From: Bacteroidales bacterium UBA4772
GTDB lineage: Bacteria > Bacteroidota > Bacteroidia > Bacteroidales > VadinHA17
Assembly (NCBI GenBank): GCA_002403305.1
Contig: DHHM01000022.1
Coordinates: 28,340-92,339 of the forward strand
Reading direction: 5' to 3'
DNA length: 64,000 bases
Shown here: piece after piece, positions 16,906 through 25,764 of the stretch
How the letters are laid out: each line of letters starts with the position of its first letter
Position numbering within the stretch: position 1 is the first letter of the stretch
Made by a program: the position numbers and the translations under genes
Notes under the pieces: model-generated
Told to the model about the DNA's origin: nothing
Database searches by the model: none
What the model saw: only the letters and a program-made list of their open reading frames with translations

Positions 16906-19335
16906 ATGGAAAACGACGAGCAGAACTACTACATGCCTGAGAGTGAGGGAATCGACTTCCGGAGGTACTTCTCGCTGTTCATCAGCAACTGGTACTGGTT
17001 TGCCGGCGCCCTCATGATCACCATCGCCTTAGCCTACGGCGCCAACAGGTGGGGCGGGGAGTACTACACCGTGCAGAGCACCATGCTTATCAACGACGAG
17101 GAGTACGGCGGCGGCTATGCCGAGATGGACAAGATCATCCCCGGCGGCGATATCTTCCGCTCGCGTCAGAACCTCAGGAACGAGATAGGAATACTCAAGT
17201 CGTTCGACCTGAACCATAAGGTGATGTATGAGCTCACCGACTTCCACGTGGTATACACCGCCGTCGGCAAGCGCGGCATCGCCGAGAGCCGCATGTATCG
17301 CAACTCACCCTTCGTGGTGCAGCTCGACACCGCCACCGTCAGATTCCAGCCCGGGAAGAGGGTCGACATAAAAATCCTATCCGCAGAGAGGTATGAGATG
17401 GCCATCGAGGCCGATGACTACGAGGGGGAACACAGTTTCGGGGAGCACTTTGACAGGTTTGGATTCGACTTCATCATCACCCCGCGCTACAGTGACACCT
17501 CTCCCTACGTTGAGGGGGCATCGAACAAATACTACTTCTACATCACCACCCCTGCGGCGCTGGCCAACAGTTACCGCTCGCGGCTCTCCGTGGCTCCCAT
17601 CGAGGAGGAGGCCACGCTGGTGATGCTCACCATATCAGGACTGGTCCCGGAGCAGGAGGCCGACTACCTCAACACTCTTATGGTGGCCTACCGGCAGCAG
17701 GGGCTCGACTGGAAGAACGAGGCGGCGGATAACACCATCAAGTTCATCGATGAACAGCTGGGCTTCATCTCCGACTCACTCAGTAACGCTGAGGACGATA
17801 TGGAGCGGTTCCGCCTGAACAACAGTTTCGTTGACCTGACCACCGAGGGCAACCTGGTGCTGCAGCGGCTTGAGAGGTACGAGAACGAGAAGAACACTCT
17901 CAACCTGCAGATGCAGTATTATGAGTATCTGAAGGAGTATCTCGTCTCGCGCAATGAGAGCGGACTGATAGTCTCACCCAGCGTGATGGGTGTCAGCGAC
18001 CCGATGCTGATACGGCTCGTCGAGGAGCTGTCGCAACTGCAGCTGCAGCAGAAACAGCTCGGTTTTGTGGTGCGCGATGACCTCCCCGCCGCCAGCCTGA
18101 TAACGGGCAAGGTGGAACAGGCACGGGAGTCGCTTATGGAGAATGTGAACAACAGCATCAACCAGCTTAAGATATCTGTCGGCGACGTCGAAAGCCGCAT
18201 TGCTGATGTGGAGAAGCAGCTTGGCAGACTGCCGGGCACAGAGAGACGGCTGATACAGATACAGCGCGACTTCGACCTCAACAACACCGTTTACAACTTC
18301 CTGCTTGAGCGAAGGGCGGAGGCGGGGATAGCCATGGCCTCGAAGGTCTCCGACAGCAAGATTATCGATAAGGCCGAGCCCTACAACGCCATGCGCATCA
18401 GGCCCAAGACCAGGCAGAACTACATGATGGCGCTGATACTGGGGCTGCTGATACCTGCCCTCTTCATCATAGTGATAGACCTGATGAACAACAAGGTGAT
18501 CGACAAGAAGGATATTGAGAGGGCCACGAAGGCGCCGATACTCGGTTTCATCAGCCACAGCGGCTACGGCTCCGAGCTGCCCGTGACGGAGAAGCCCGGC
18601 AGCACGCTGGCGGAGAGCTTCCGCAGCATACGCACCTCGCTGAAGTACTTCATCCCCGAGGAGCGGTCGGCGGTGATAGCCGTCACCTCCACCGTCAGCG
18701 GCGAGGGCAAGACCTTCGTGGCGATGAACCTCGCGGCCATCATTTCGATGCTCGGGAAGAAGACACTGCTGATAGGGCTCGACCTGCGCAAACCGCGCAT
18801 TCACAAGATATTGAATCTCAGCAACACAGAGGGGATGAGCACATATCTCAGCGGCAACAGCAAGTTTGACGATGTCATACAGAAGACCCCCGTGGAGAAC
18901 CTCTGGTTTGCCACCTCCGGTCCCGTGCCGCCTAATCCTGCCGAGCTGATAGAGCGGCAGGCCATGACCGAATTTCTCGAAGAAGCCAGGAAGCAGTTTG
19001 ATTATGTCATCATCGACACCCCTCCTGCTGCTGTGGTTACTGATGCGCTGCTGCTTGCCGGGCGTGCCGACGTGACCCTCTTCGTTGTCAGGCAGCGTTA
19101 CAGCTCGAAGAACACGCTTCATCTCATCGACGAGATCTACAGAAATAAGGAGATAAAGAACCCCGGCATCATCGTGAATGACATCTCGATGTCAGGTTAT
19201 TACGGTTACGGTCTCCGGTACGGTTACACCATGGGTTATGCCTACGGTTACAACTACGGTTACAAGTACTACGGCCACACTTCGTACGGCAGGGGCGCGC
19301 GTGACGAGGCAGGCTCATACTATACAGAGGACTGA
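16906..19335 (+). CDS. wzc: Wzc-like polysaccharide co-polymerase/tyrosine autokinase, copy 1
   Basis: An 809-residue inner-membrane protein controlling polymer length and export. An N-terminal Wzz-type region begins after the first membrane segment (SLFISNWYWFAGALMITIA, 24-42), a long coiled-coil periplasmic part runs to about residue 500, and a second membrane segment follows (MMALILGLLIPALFIIVI). The cytosolic BY-kinase has Walker A VSGEGKT (597-603), Walker A' GLDLRKPR and Walker B VIIDTPPA. The C-terminus has a tyrosine cluster from about residue 764 (YYGYGLRYGY and onward) that is autophosphorylated in this family. No Wzb phosphatase gene is in the window. It is strongly paralogous to the next gene. 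Confidence 0.95.
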   Translation: MENDEQNYYMPESEGIDFRRYFSLFISNWYWFAGALMITIALAYGANRWGGEYYTVQSTMLINDEEYGGGYAEMDKIIPGGDIFRSRQNLRNEIGILKSFDLNHKVMYELTDFHVVYTAVGKRGIAESRMYRNSPFVVQLDTATVRFQPGKRVDIKILSAERYEMAIEADDYEGEHSFGEHFDRFGFDFIITPRYSDTSPYVEGASNKYYFYITTPAALANSYRSRLSVAPIEEEATLVMLTISGLVPEQEADYLNTLMVAYRQQGLDWKNEAADNTIKFIDEQLGFISDSLSNAEDDMERFRLNNSFVDLTTEGNLVLQRLERYENEKNTLNLQMQYYEYLKEYLVSRNESGLIVSPSVMGVSDPMLIRLVEELSQLQLQQKQLGFVVRDDLPAASLITGKVEQARESLMENVNNSINQLKISVGDVESRIADVEKQLGRLPGTERRLIQIQRDFDLNNTVYNFLLERRAEAGIAMASKVSDSKIIDKAEPYNAMRIRPKTRQNYMMALILGLLIPALFIIVIDLMNNKVIDKKDIERATKAPILGFISHSGYGSELPVTEKPGSTLAESFRSIRTSLKYFIPEERSAVIAVTSTVSGEGKTFVAMNLAAIISMLGKKTLLIGLDLRKPRIHKILNLSNTEGMSTYLSGNSKFDDVIQKTPVENLWFATSGPVPPNPAELIERQAMTEFLEEARKQFDYVIIDTPPAAVVTDALLLAGRADVTLFVVRQRYSSKNTLHLIDEIYRNKEIKNPGIIVNDISMSGYYGYGLRYGYTMGYAYGYNYGYKYYGHTSYGRGARDEAGSYYTED

Positions 19336-19374
19336 TGAATTTTACGGCAAACCAGAGCTTAGCGACAAGACAAA

Positions 19375-19402
19375 CTTTAACCTTTATCCTTTATCCTTTA
19401 AC
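19375..19402. repeat. Heptamer tandem repeat, unit CTTTAAC/CTTTATC
   Basis: Four units, CTTTAAC, CTTTATC, CTTTATC and CTTTAAC, lie 40 bases after the stop of the first wzc gene. Confidence 0.9.
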
Positions 19403-19654
19403 CTTTTTATTTATATTTGTTCGTCGCAATCCGCGTCTGGCGGAAGTCCGAAAATCCTGGGGAAGAAAAGATATAGAATAAGAGCCGAAGAAGCAAACCC
19501 GGCTCATGACTTATTATACTGATCTCAAGCCTGTTAGGCACTCAACCCGATGTGACTGACCAACCGGAGGACTATTTAAAACTGAGATAACCGGCCCCCG
19601 GCCAGTAGCAAAAACTATACTCAATTCTCACTATTGCCATTTTCCTGACCAGCA

Positions 19655-19814
19655 CTTTACCCTTTATCCTTTAACCTTTAACCTTTAACCTTTATCCTTT
19701 AACCTTTATCCTTTACCCTTTAACCTTTACCCTTTACCCTTTACCCTTTACCCTTTACCCTTTAACCTTTAACCTTTAACCTTTAACCTTTATCATTTAT
19801 CCTTTAACCTTTAC
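19655..19814. repeat. Long heptamer array (CCTTTAN)23
   Basis: About 23 uninterrupted 7-base units of CCTTTAA, CCTTTAT or CCTTTAC fill 160 bases; one unit is CATTTAT. The array ends 20 bases before the start codon of the second wzc gene, so copy-number change would alter its 5' leader or promoter spacing. Confidence 0.97.
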
Positions 19815-19834
19815 CAAGGCCTATTGCCTCACCC

Positions 19835-22279
19835 ATGGAAACACCAAAAAAGCCCACACCACCCTCAGACGATATAGACCTCATGCGCTATGTCTCTCTG
19901 TTCATCAGCAACTGGTACTGGATAGCCGCGGCGCTCTTCATTGCCCTGGCCGTAGCCTATGTCTTCAACAGGTACTCCCAGAGAGTGTATAATGTCAAGA
20001 GCACATTGCTCATCAAGGAGCAGCAGGCAACAGGAGCCATTGCCAACATGGAGCAGATATTCGCCGGAAATGTATATAATCCGCATCCCAACCTCGATGA
20101 TGAGGTGGCGATACTGCAGTCATACACTCTTAACTACCGCGTCATTGAAGAGATGCCGGAGATGCATATTGCATACATACCCGTGCAACGCAACGGCATC
20201 CAGGGCCAGCGAACATACAAAACATCTCCTTTTGTCATCAGAAAGCTGGAGGAAGAACAGCCGGAAGAAGTGCCGATGACAATTCGCTTTAAGGATTCGG
20301 GCACCTACACTGTTGAGATTGATGAAGAAGCTCTGGCCCGGTGGAGTGAAAACCGTGATGAAGACGAGGCCCCGGGAGAAATCAACCCGGAAAGGGAATA
20401 CAAACCCGGAGAGCCCTTTACACAGGCAGGATTCAACTTTGCCCTGGAACCGCGCGACAGCACCAGATCCGTTAACGGAAAGACAAACCGCTGGCTGGTC
20501 TGGATGGAATCTCTCCCGGGACTCACCAACTCATATCGTTCAAACCTGAGCGTCGAACCTGTGAAGGAATATGCCTCGGTGTTTACACTTTCATTCGACG
20601 GGTACTCTCCGCAGCAGGGTGCAGATTACCTGCACAATCTTATGAACATGTATATCCTGCAGGGAATGGAATGGAAGAGAAGGGCTGCAGACAACACTAT
20701 CATCTTCATTGAAACACAGCTGGGGCTGATCTCCGACTCGTTGAAGCTTGCCGAGAACAGTATGGAAAACTTCAGGCTGAATAATCGTTTTGTGGATCTC
20801 ACCCTGGAGGGTACGCTGGTCCTTGAAAAGCTCGAGAAGCTTGAGGGGGAGAAAAACATGCTGGGACTGCAGATGCAATACTATGAATACCTGCTTGGCT
20901 ATCTCGATTCGCGCGAAGAGAGCAGGGAGATAATCTCTCCCAGCGTCATGGGTGTCACAGATCCTGTCCTGGTAAAACTTGTTGAGGAGTTAGCCATAGC
21001 ACAGCAGGAGAGAAGGAAGGTCGCATTTACTGTCAGGGACGATCTTCCGCAGATGCAATTGATGGATCAGAAGATTGATGATGCCCGCTCTGCATTGCGC
21101 GAGAATGTTACGAGCTCCCTCAACCAGCTCAGGCTCACCATGAATACCATTAACGAGCGTATTACAAGGGCTGAAAAGGAGCTGGACAGGCTTCCGGGAA
21201 CAGAAAGGAGTCTGATAGGCATTCAGAGGAAATTTGACCTCAATAACTCTGTCTATACATACCTGCTGGAGCGCCGGGCAGAAGCCGGAATCGCAAAGGC
21301 ATCACAGATAACCGACAACCGGATAATTGATGATGCAATCGTACACAACAGCACGCAGATCAGACCCAGCACCATGAAAAATTATATGATTGCCATTATG
21401 CTTGGTATCCTGGTGCCGATAGCGCTTATTATTGTTTTTGACCTGTTTAACAACAAGATAATAGGCAAACATGATATTGAAACATTGACGAAAGCTCCCA
21501 TTATAGGGTATATCAGTCATTCCGATTACCAGGTTGAAGATCCTGTGGCCGAGAAACCCGGAAGCACTCTGGCCGAGAGCTTCCGCGCAGTCCGCACATC
21601 CCTCTCCTTCTACACCGGCCAGACAAAATGCCCTGTCATTATAGTCAGCTCACCTGTCAGCGGCGAGGGAAAGACATTCGTCTCGGTGAACCTGGCTACT
21701 ATCATCTCCATGATGAACAAGAAGGTATTGATAATAGGTCTTGATATGCGCAAGCCGCGTGTTCATAATATTCTCAGGTCAGCAAATGGCCATGGCATGA
21801 GTGAGTACCTAAGCGGCAATGCGACATTTGATGATGTGATAGTGCCAACTGAGATAAACAACCTCTGGTTTGCTCCATCAGGACCCGTGCCGCCAAACCC
21901 GGCGGAGCTGATCGGATCTCCAAAAATGGCTGAGTTCATCGCGCAGGCTCGTAACCAGTTTGATACAGTAATTATTGACACTCCCCCGGTGGGCATTGTC
22001 ACCGACGCTCTCCTGCTGAGCCAGCTGGCCAACGTCACTCTCTTCGTGGTGCGCCAGCGATACACCACCCGCGGGTCGGTGCAGCTCCTTGATGAGATAT
22101 ACCGCAAGGGCGAGATGTCGAATATAGCAATACTGGTAAATGACATCTCCGTCTCGGGGTATTACGGTTACGGACTGCGTTACGGCTATGCCCTTGGTTA
22201 TGGTCATCGTTACTATGACCCCGGCAATTACTATACAAAGGGTGGAGGCAAGAGTTCAGGCTACTATACCAACGACTGA
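19835..22279 (+). CDS. wzc: Wzc-like polysaccharide co-polymerase/tyrosine autokinase, copy 2
   Basis: An 814-residue paralogue of the preceding autokinase. The layout is the same: first membrane segment SLFISNWYWIAAALFIALA (24-42), Wzz-like periplasmic coiled-coil part, second membrane segment (MIAIMLGILVPIALIIVF), Walker A VSGEGKT (608-614), GLDMRKPR, VIIDTPPV, and a tyrosine-rich tail (YYGYGLRYGYALGYGHRYYD). The two copies share most kinase-domain residues, so both are likely active. It is preceded by the 23-unit heptamer array, which may affect its expression. A division of labour with copy 1 (for example two polymers or hetero-oligomers) is possible but not shown. Confidence 0.95.
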   Translation: METPKKPTPPSDDIDLMRYVSLFISNWYWIAAALFIALAVAYVFNRYSQRVYNVKSTLLIKEQQATGAIANMEQIFAGNVYNPHPNLDDEVAILQSYTLNYRVIEEMPEMHIAYIPVQRNGIQGQRTYKTSPFVIRKLEEEQPEEVPMTIRFKDSGTYTVEIDEEALARWSENRDEDEAPGEINPEREYKPGEPFTQAGFNFALEPRDSTRSVNGKTNRWLVWMESLPGLTNSYRSNLSVEPVKEYASVFTLSFDGYSPQQGADYLHNLMNMYILQGMEWKRRAADNTIIFIETQLGLISDSLKLAENSMENFRLNNRFVDLTLEGTLVLEKLEKLEGEKNMLGLQMQYYEYLLGYLDSREESREIISPSVMGVTDPVLVKLVEELAIAQQERRKVAFTVRDDLPQMQLMDQKIDDARSALRENVTSSLNQLRLTMNTINERITRAEKELDRLPGTERSLIGIQRKFDLNNSVYTYLLERRAEAGIAKASQITDNRIIDDAIVHNSTQIRPSTMKNYMIAIMLGILVPIALIIVFDLFNNKIIGKHDIETLTKAPIIGYISHSDYQVEDPVAEKPGSTLAESFRAVRTSLSFYTGQTKCPVIIVSSPVSGEGKTFVSVNLATIISMMNKKVLIIGLDMRKPRVHNILRSANGHGMSEYLSGNATFDDVIVPTEINNLWFAPSGPVPPNPAELIGSPKMAEFIAQARNQFDTVIIDTPPVGIVTDALLLSQLANVTLFVVRQRYTTRGSVQLLDEIYRKGEMSNIAILVNDISVSGYYGYGLRYGYALGYGHRYYDPGNYYTKGGGKSSGYYTND

Positions 22280-22309
22280 CCTTTAGACCTTTAGACCAAA
22301 AGCACACTT

Positions 22310-22855
22310 ATGAGAACAAAACTTACTCTTATACTGCTTGCCATCTCTATGGGCACGCTGCCGGCCCAGCCTGACCAGCGTATCGCACGCACACCCAAAG
22401 TCAACTACGACTGGCGCCCTGGTTTTGTCAGCATCACTGAGGCTGCATATGCCTTCGGATTGAGTGAGACTTCCATACCTTTATCGAAGTATTACTATGG
22501 CATTACCACCCAGGCCGGCTACCAGTTTACACGCAACATCAAGGCCGGTGTCGGTGCCGGCGTTCACAGGCATAATGACGGTACCCTGTTTCCACTGTTT
22601 GTTGATGCACGTTACAGCTTCAGCGCGCAGGAGATAGTACCTTACATATCTGCGGCTGGCGGGCTGGCAATCAATCCGGAGGATCCGGTAAACCAGACAT
22701 GGTTGTACATCAATCCCTCAGCCGGTATCAGATATGTTGCAGCAAACAGGGTTGGAGTTTCATTTTCAGCCGGTATTATAGCAATGTCAGGCGGCACAAA
22801 CCGCAATACTTTTCTAAACTTCAGACTCGGCCTTGAGCTCAAAGGTAAAAAATAG
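22310..22855 (+). CDS. Small outer-membrane beta-barrel-like protein
   Basis: A 181-residue secreted protein with the signal peptide MRTKLTLILLAISMGTLPAQ. Its strand pattern and a shared core, ITEAAYAFGL followed by YYYGITTQAGYQF and GAGVHRHNDGTLFPLFVDARY, resemble the products of the genes at 24298 and 25056, so the three are paralogues. Repeated alternating hydrophobic/aromatic stretches and a C-terminal strand FLNFRLGLELKGK suggest a small barrel in the outer membrane. No enzymatic motif is seen. It lies 30 bases after wzc copy 2 and overlaps the next gene by 23 bases. Function is unknown. Confidence 0.8.
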   Translation: MRTKLTLILLAISMGTLPAQPDQRIARTPKVNYDWRPGFVSITEAAYAFGLSETSIPLSKYYYGITTQAGYQFTRNIKAGVGAGVHRHNDGTLFPLFVDARYSFSAQEIVPYISAAGGLAINPEDPVNQTWLYINPSAGIRYVAANRVGVSFSAGIIAMSGGTNRNTFLNFRLGLELKGKK

Positions 22856-24044
22856 TTTTGACTACCTGGTAATAGGTGCAGGTATCATTGGCCTCTCAAT
22901 AGCCAGGGATCTCCGGAGCCGATTTCCTTCAGCCGAAATCGCCATCCTGGAAAAAGAACCCGACGTTGCATTCCACAGCAGCGGTCGTAATAGCGGAGTT
23001 CTTCATTCAGGATTCTACTATACGGCAGACTCACTGAAGGCAAGATTCACACGCGACGGCAACCGGCAGATGCGCGAATACTGCTATGATAACAACCTTA
23101 AGATTAACGAGAGCAAAAAGGTCGTAGTAGCAAAGGATGCATCAGAACTCCCGGCCCTCTTTGAACTTGAAAAGAGAGGCATAACCAACGGGGTGGAGGT
23201 AAAAATAATCGATGAAAAAGAGCTGGCAGAGATCGATCCCAACATAAAGACATTTAAACATGCCCTATGGTCCCCGATGACCGCCACTGTCGATCCCGGG
23301 GAGGTAAATCAGGCCATAAAGAATGAGCTTAAAGAGAAAGGAGTTATACTATTTTTCGGTGAAGGGTACGCCGCAAGACTTGGGGATAATAGGATAAGAA
23401 CTACCCACGGAAATATTTTTGAGGCAACAAAGCTCATAAATGCTGCAGGACTCTATGCCGACAGGGTGGCCAGGGATTTCGGATTTTCAAAGAGATATAC
23501 CATCATTCCCTTCAAGGGAATCTATCTCAGGTACACCGGCAACAAAAATCCTGTCCGCACCAACGTGTTCCCTGTGCCAAACCTGAAAAATCCCTTCCTG
23601 GGTGTGCATTATACCGTCACTGTCGACGGCCATGTGAAGATCGGCCCGACATCCATGCCCGCCTTCTGGCGTGAGAACTACGCCGGTTTCGGCGGGTTCA
23701 GGCCGGGTGAGATGACAGGCATCCTTACCAAGGAGGCAAAGCTTTTTATTAGGAACTCCTTCGGCTTCCGCAGCCTTGCCATAGAGGAGATAAAGAAATA
23801 CAACCGCAGGTATTTCACCTCCCTGGCAGCATCCATGGTGCATGAGCTTGATGCCAGGGGGTTTACAGACTGGGGCAAGCCCGGCATCCGCGCACAGCTG
23901 CTCGACATCACCACAGATGAACTGGTAATGGACTTCATCATAGAGGGAGACAGTAATTCGACACATGTTCTTAACGCCGTCTCCCCCGCCTTCACCTGCG
24001 CCTTCCCCTTCTCCAAACACGTGATTGATAACTACATAGTATAA
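22833..24044 (+). CDS. lhgO: L-2-hydroxyglutarate oxidase/dehydrogenase-like FAD enzyme
   Basis: A 403-residue FAD-dependent oxidoreductase of the DAO family, closest in character to L-2-hydroxyglutarate oxidase. The dinucleotide-binding motif GAGIIGLSIARDL lies at residues 16-28, and the GRNSGVLHSGFYY segment (52-64) is typical of LhgO, where the His is near the flavin. The enzyme would oxidise L-2-hydroxyglutarate to 2-oxoglutarate. The only start that leaves the FAD motif intact is TTG at 22833, overlapping the upstream gene by 23 bases, so translational coupling is likely. A metabolic repair enzyme within a polysaccharide locus is unexpected. Substrate identity rests on family resemblance. 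Confidence 0.85.
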   Translation: MSSKVKNSFDYLVIGAGIIGLSIARDLRSRFPSAEIAILEKEPDVAFHSSGRNSGVLHSGFYYTADSLKARFTRDGNRQMREYCYDNNLKINESKKVVVAKDASELPALFELEKRGITNGVEVKIIDEKELAEIDPNIKTFKHALWSPMTATVDPGEVNQAIKNELKEKGVILFFGEGYAARLGDNRIRTTHGNIFEATKLINAAGLYADRVARDFGFSKRYTIIPFKGIYLRYTGNKNPVRTNVFPVPNLKNPFLGVHYTVTVDGHVKIGPTSMPAFWRENYAGFGGFRPGEMTGILTKEAKLFIRNSFGFRSLAIEEIKKYNRRYFTSLAASMVHELDARGFTDWGKPGIRAQLLDITTDELVMDFIIEGDSNSTHVLNAVSPAFTCAFPFSKHVIDNYIV

Positions 24045-24088
24045 TCACTACTGCTTCCGGCCGCGTAGCCTTCTTCGACATCCGACTC

Positions 24089-24123
24089 CGTCGTACGAAG
24101 TCCGCTACGTCGTACGAAGTCCG
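24089..24123. repeat. Direct repeat CGTCGTACGAAGTCCG x2
   Basis: The 16-base sequence CGTCGTACGAAGTCCG occurs at 24089-24104 and 24108-24123. It lies between imperfect inverted arms (CCTTCTTCGACATCC and GGATGTGGCGAAGG), giving a larger hairpin. A related GAAGTCCGTAG motif appears at about 31977. Three 7-bp units near CCTATTC follow at 24154-24174. Confidence 0.8.
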
Positions 24124-24297
24124 TAGTTTTAACGTAGGATGTGGCGAAGGTGGCCTACTACCTATTCCCTATTGTCTTCTTTCGAACAGGCAGCAGCAGG
24201 CAGGTAATTAGTAATTTTCCTCTCGTCTAAATAATTAACTAAAAATAATTTCGTACATTAGAGCCCAAAGTCATTCACCATCACTAAAAGTACCATC

Positions 24298-24930
24298 ATG
24301 AAAAGACTTTACACAATTGCCATTCTGATCTTGCTGACAGTCTCGTATGCCGGCGCACAGGTAGTAACAGAACGCTGCTGGCACCTCGATAAGGTACAGT
24401 TTCTTGATCAAAAGCAGGACTTCTGGCGTAGCCATAAACTTTATTCAACAACGGCCAGGCCACTTGATATGATCAAAGGTGGATACTATAACCTGACGGA
24501 ACTGCAATACGGATTTGGACTTGCAGAAGTTGGACCACCGTATTCCAGTTTTTATTATGGCATCTCTACCGTTAATGGCTGGCGTTTCGGAAACGGCATA
24601 GCACTCGGGGCGGGAGTGGGATACTGGAGATACAATGACGGGTATGTTGTCCCTGTATATGGTGATGCCCGTTACTTTGTCGGGAAGCAGAAGAATAAAT
24701 TCTTCCTGATGGGTTCAGGCGGGTTTCTCTTCAATTTCCAGGACTTTGACGATTATGCAAGGTTCTTCGGTAACCCTGGTGCAGGGATATCCATACCCAT
24801 TGCAAAGAGCACCAACCTGACATTCAGTGCCGGTCTCCTGACACAATGGGTGATGAAACAGAACAGCACGGCAGACCACCGGCGGGATTCATTCATTAAC
24901 TTGAAACTAGGCCTTATATTCGGGAAATAA
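24298..24930 (+). CDS. Outer-membrane beta-barrel-like protein, paralogue 2
   Basis: A 210-residue secreted protein whose signal peptide ends near SYAGAQ. The mature N-terminus VVTERCWHLDKVQFLDQKQD is nearly the same as in the next gene, and both share FWRSHKLY/F and a barrel-like pattern (YGFGLAEVGPPYSSFYYGIS). The C-terminal strand FINLKLGLIFGK ends in an aromatic/Lys as in many barrels of the phylum. It seems to arise by duplication with the gene at 25056, with a more distant relative at 22310. No function is known; proximity to the Wza/Wzc genes suggests an envelope role. Confidence 0.8.
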   Translation: MKRLYTIAILILLTVSYAGAQVVTERCWHLDKVQFLDQKQDFWRSHKLYSTTARPLDMIKGGYYNLTELQYGFGLAEVGPPYSSFYYGISTVNGWRFGNGIALGAGVGYWRYNDGYVVPVYGDARYFVGKQKNKFFLMGSGGFLFNFQDFDDYARFFGNPGAGISIPIAKSTNLTFSAGLLTQWVMKQNSTADHRRDSFINLKLGLIFGK

Positions 24931-25055
24931 CATTTCTTTCATCTTTCTTGCAATATCTTCTCATCCAGAACTTTTTAAAGTATCCGGTGAAACATTACCG
25001 AATACCGGATACATTAAAATTGATAACTTCAGTCATTGGACAAAAAGAAATTATT

Positions 25056-25697
25056 ATGAAAAAGATTTCGATCCTGGTAAGCATAATCCTTCTGACGGCT
25101 TCATATGCTTCAGCCCAGGTGGTGACTGAACGCTGCTGGCATCTTGACCATATACAGTTCCTCGATCAGCATCAGGATTTCTGGAGGAGTCATAAATTAT
25201 TCACCACCGCGGAGCAACCATATGCCGGAATGGGTGTCGGACTATATAGCCTCACCGAGGTTCAGTACGGCATTGGCTTGTATATTATTGAGCCTCCCTT
25301 TGCACACTACTTTGCAGGGGCTACCACGGCGCTTGGCTGGCAATTTGGAGGCGGATTTGCACTGGGTGGAGGCACAGGATTCCTGAAGTACAATGACGGT
25401 TACACAATACCACTTTATGCTGATATGAGGTATTTTATGGGCAAGCAGAGGGTTAAGTTCTTTTTTGCATTTCCTGCAGGATTTCTTATGAACTTTGAAA
25501 ACTTCAGGGATAATTCACGCGTCTTTGGGAATCCAAGTGTGGGGCTGATTGTGCCAATAGCAAAAAACACACATCTGTCGTTTTCTGCCGGTCTCTTCAC
25601 TCAGATTGACAGGGACATCTTTGACAATCATGACTTCAATGCCGCCTGGCATGATAGCTTCATCCCCCTGAAACTAGGCCTGCTCTTCGGTAAATAG
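25056..25697 (+). CDS. Outer-membrane beta-barrel-like protein, paralogue 3
   Basis: A 213-residue secreted protein. The frame is open from 24948, but the ATG at 25056 begins a proper signal peptide (MKKISILVSIILLTASYASAQ) and is preferred. The mature protein starts VVTERCWHLDHIQFLD and tracks its neighbour at 24298 throughout, including FWRSHKLFTT, a GGGTGF.KYNDGY segment and the C-terminal FIPLKLGLLFGK. The pair therefore came from a tandem duplication. The single conserved Cys in ERCWHLD is notable. Function is unknown. Confidence 0.82.
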   Translation: MKKISILVSIILLTASYASAQVVTERCWHLDHIQFLDQHQDFWRSHKLFTTAEQPYAGMGVGLYSLTEVQYGIGLYIIEPPFAHYFAGATTALGWQFGGGFALGGGTGFLKYNDGYTIPLYADMRYFMGKQRVKFFFAFPAGFLMNFENFRDNSRVFGNPSVGLIVPIAKNTHLSFSAGLFTQIDRDIFDNHDFNAAWHDSFIPLKLGLLFGK

Positions 25698-25742
25698 CAA
25701 TCCGTGCAGATATTTTATTCCTCATTTTATTAAAGGGTTTTA

Positions 25743-25763
25743 CTTTATCCTTTAACCTTTCTT
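25743..25763. repeat. Heptamer tandem repeat upstream of wecB
   Basis: Three units, CTTTATC, CTTTAAC and CTTTCTT, end one base before the start codon of wecB. Confidence 0.85.
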
Positions 25764-25764
25764 A

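Larger units (their letters stand above)
19336..19834. other. Spacer between the two wzc genes
   Basis: The 499 bases contain two arrays of the CCTTTAN heptamer (19375-19402 and 19655-19814) and otherwise unremarkable sequence. No open reading frame with protein-like content is seen. The spacing breaks what would otherwise be a tight operon. Confidence 0.75.

Noticed and set aside
17974..19122. Long minus-strand open frame opposite wzc copy 1
   Set aside because: It lies wholly antisense to a strongly conserved kinase gene in GC-rich DNA, and its translation is His/Gly/Arg-rich without any family resemblance.
19655..19814. CRISPR array or telomere
   Set aside because: The repeats are 7 bases long and have no unique spacers, and no cas genes are present. 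A telomere is not expected inside a bacterial operon with genes on both sides.
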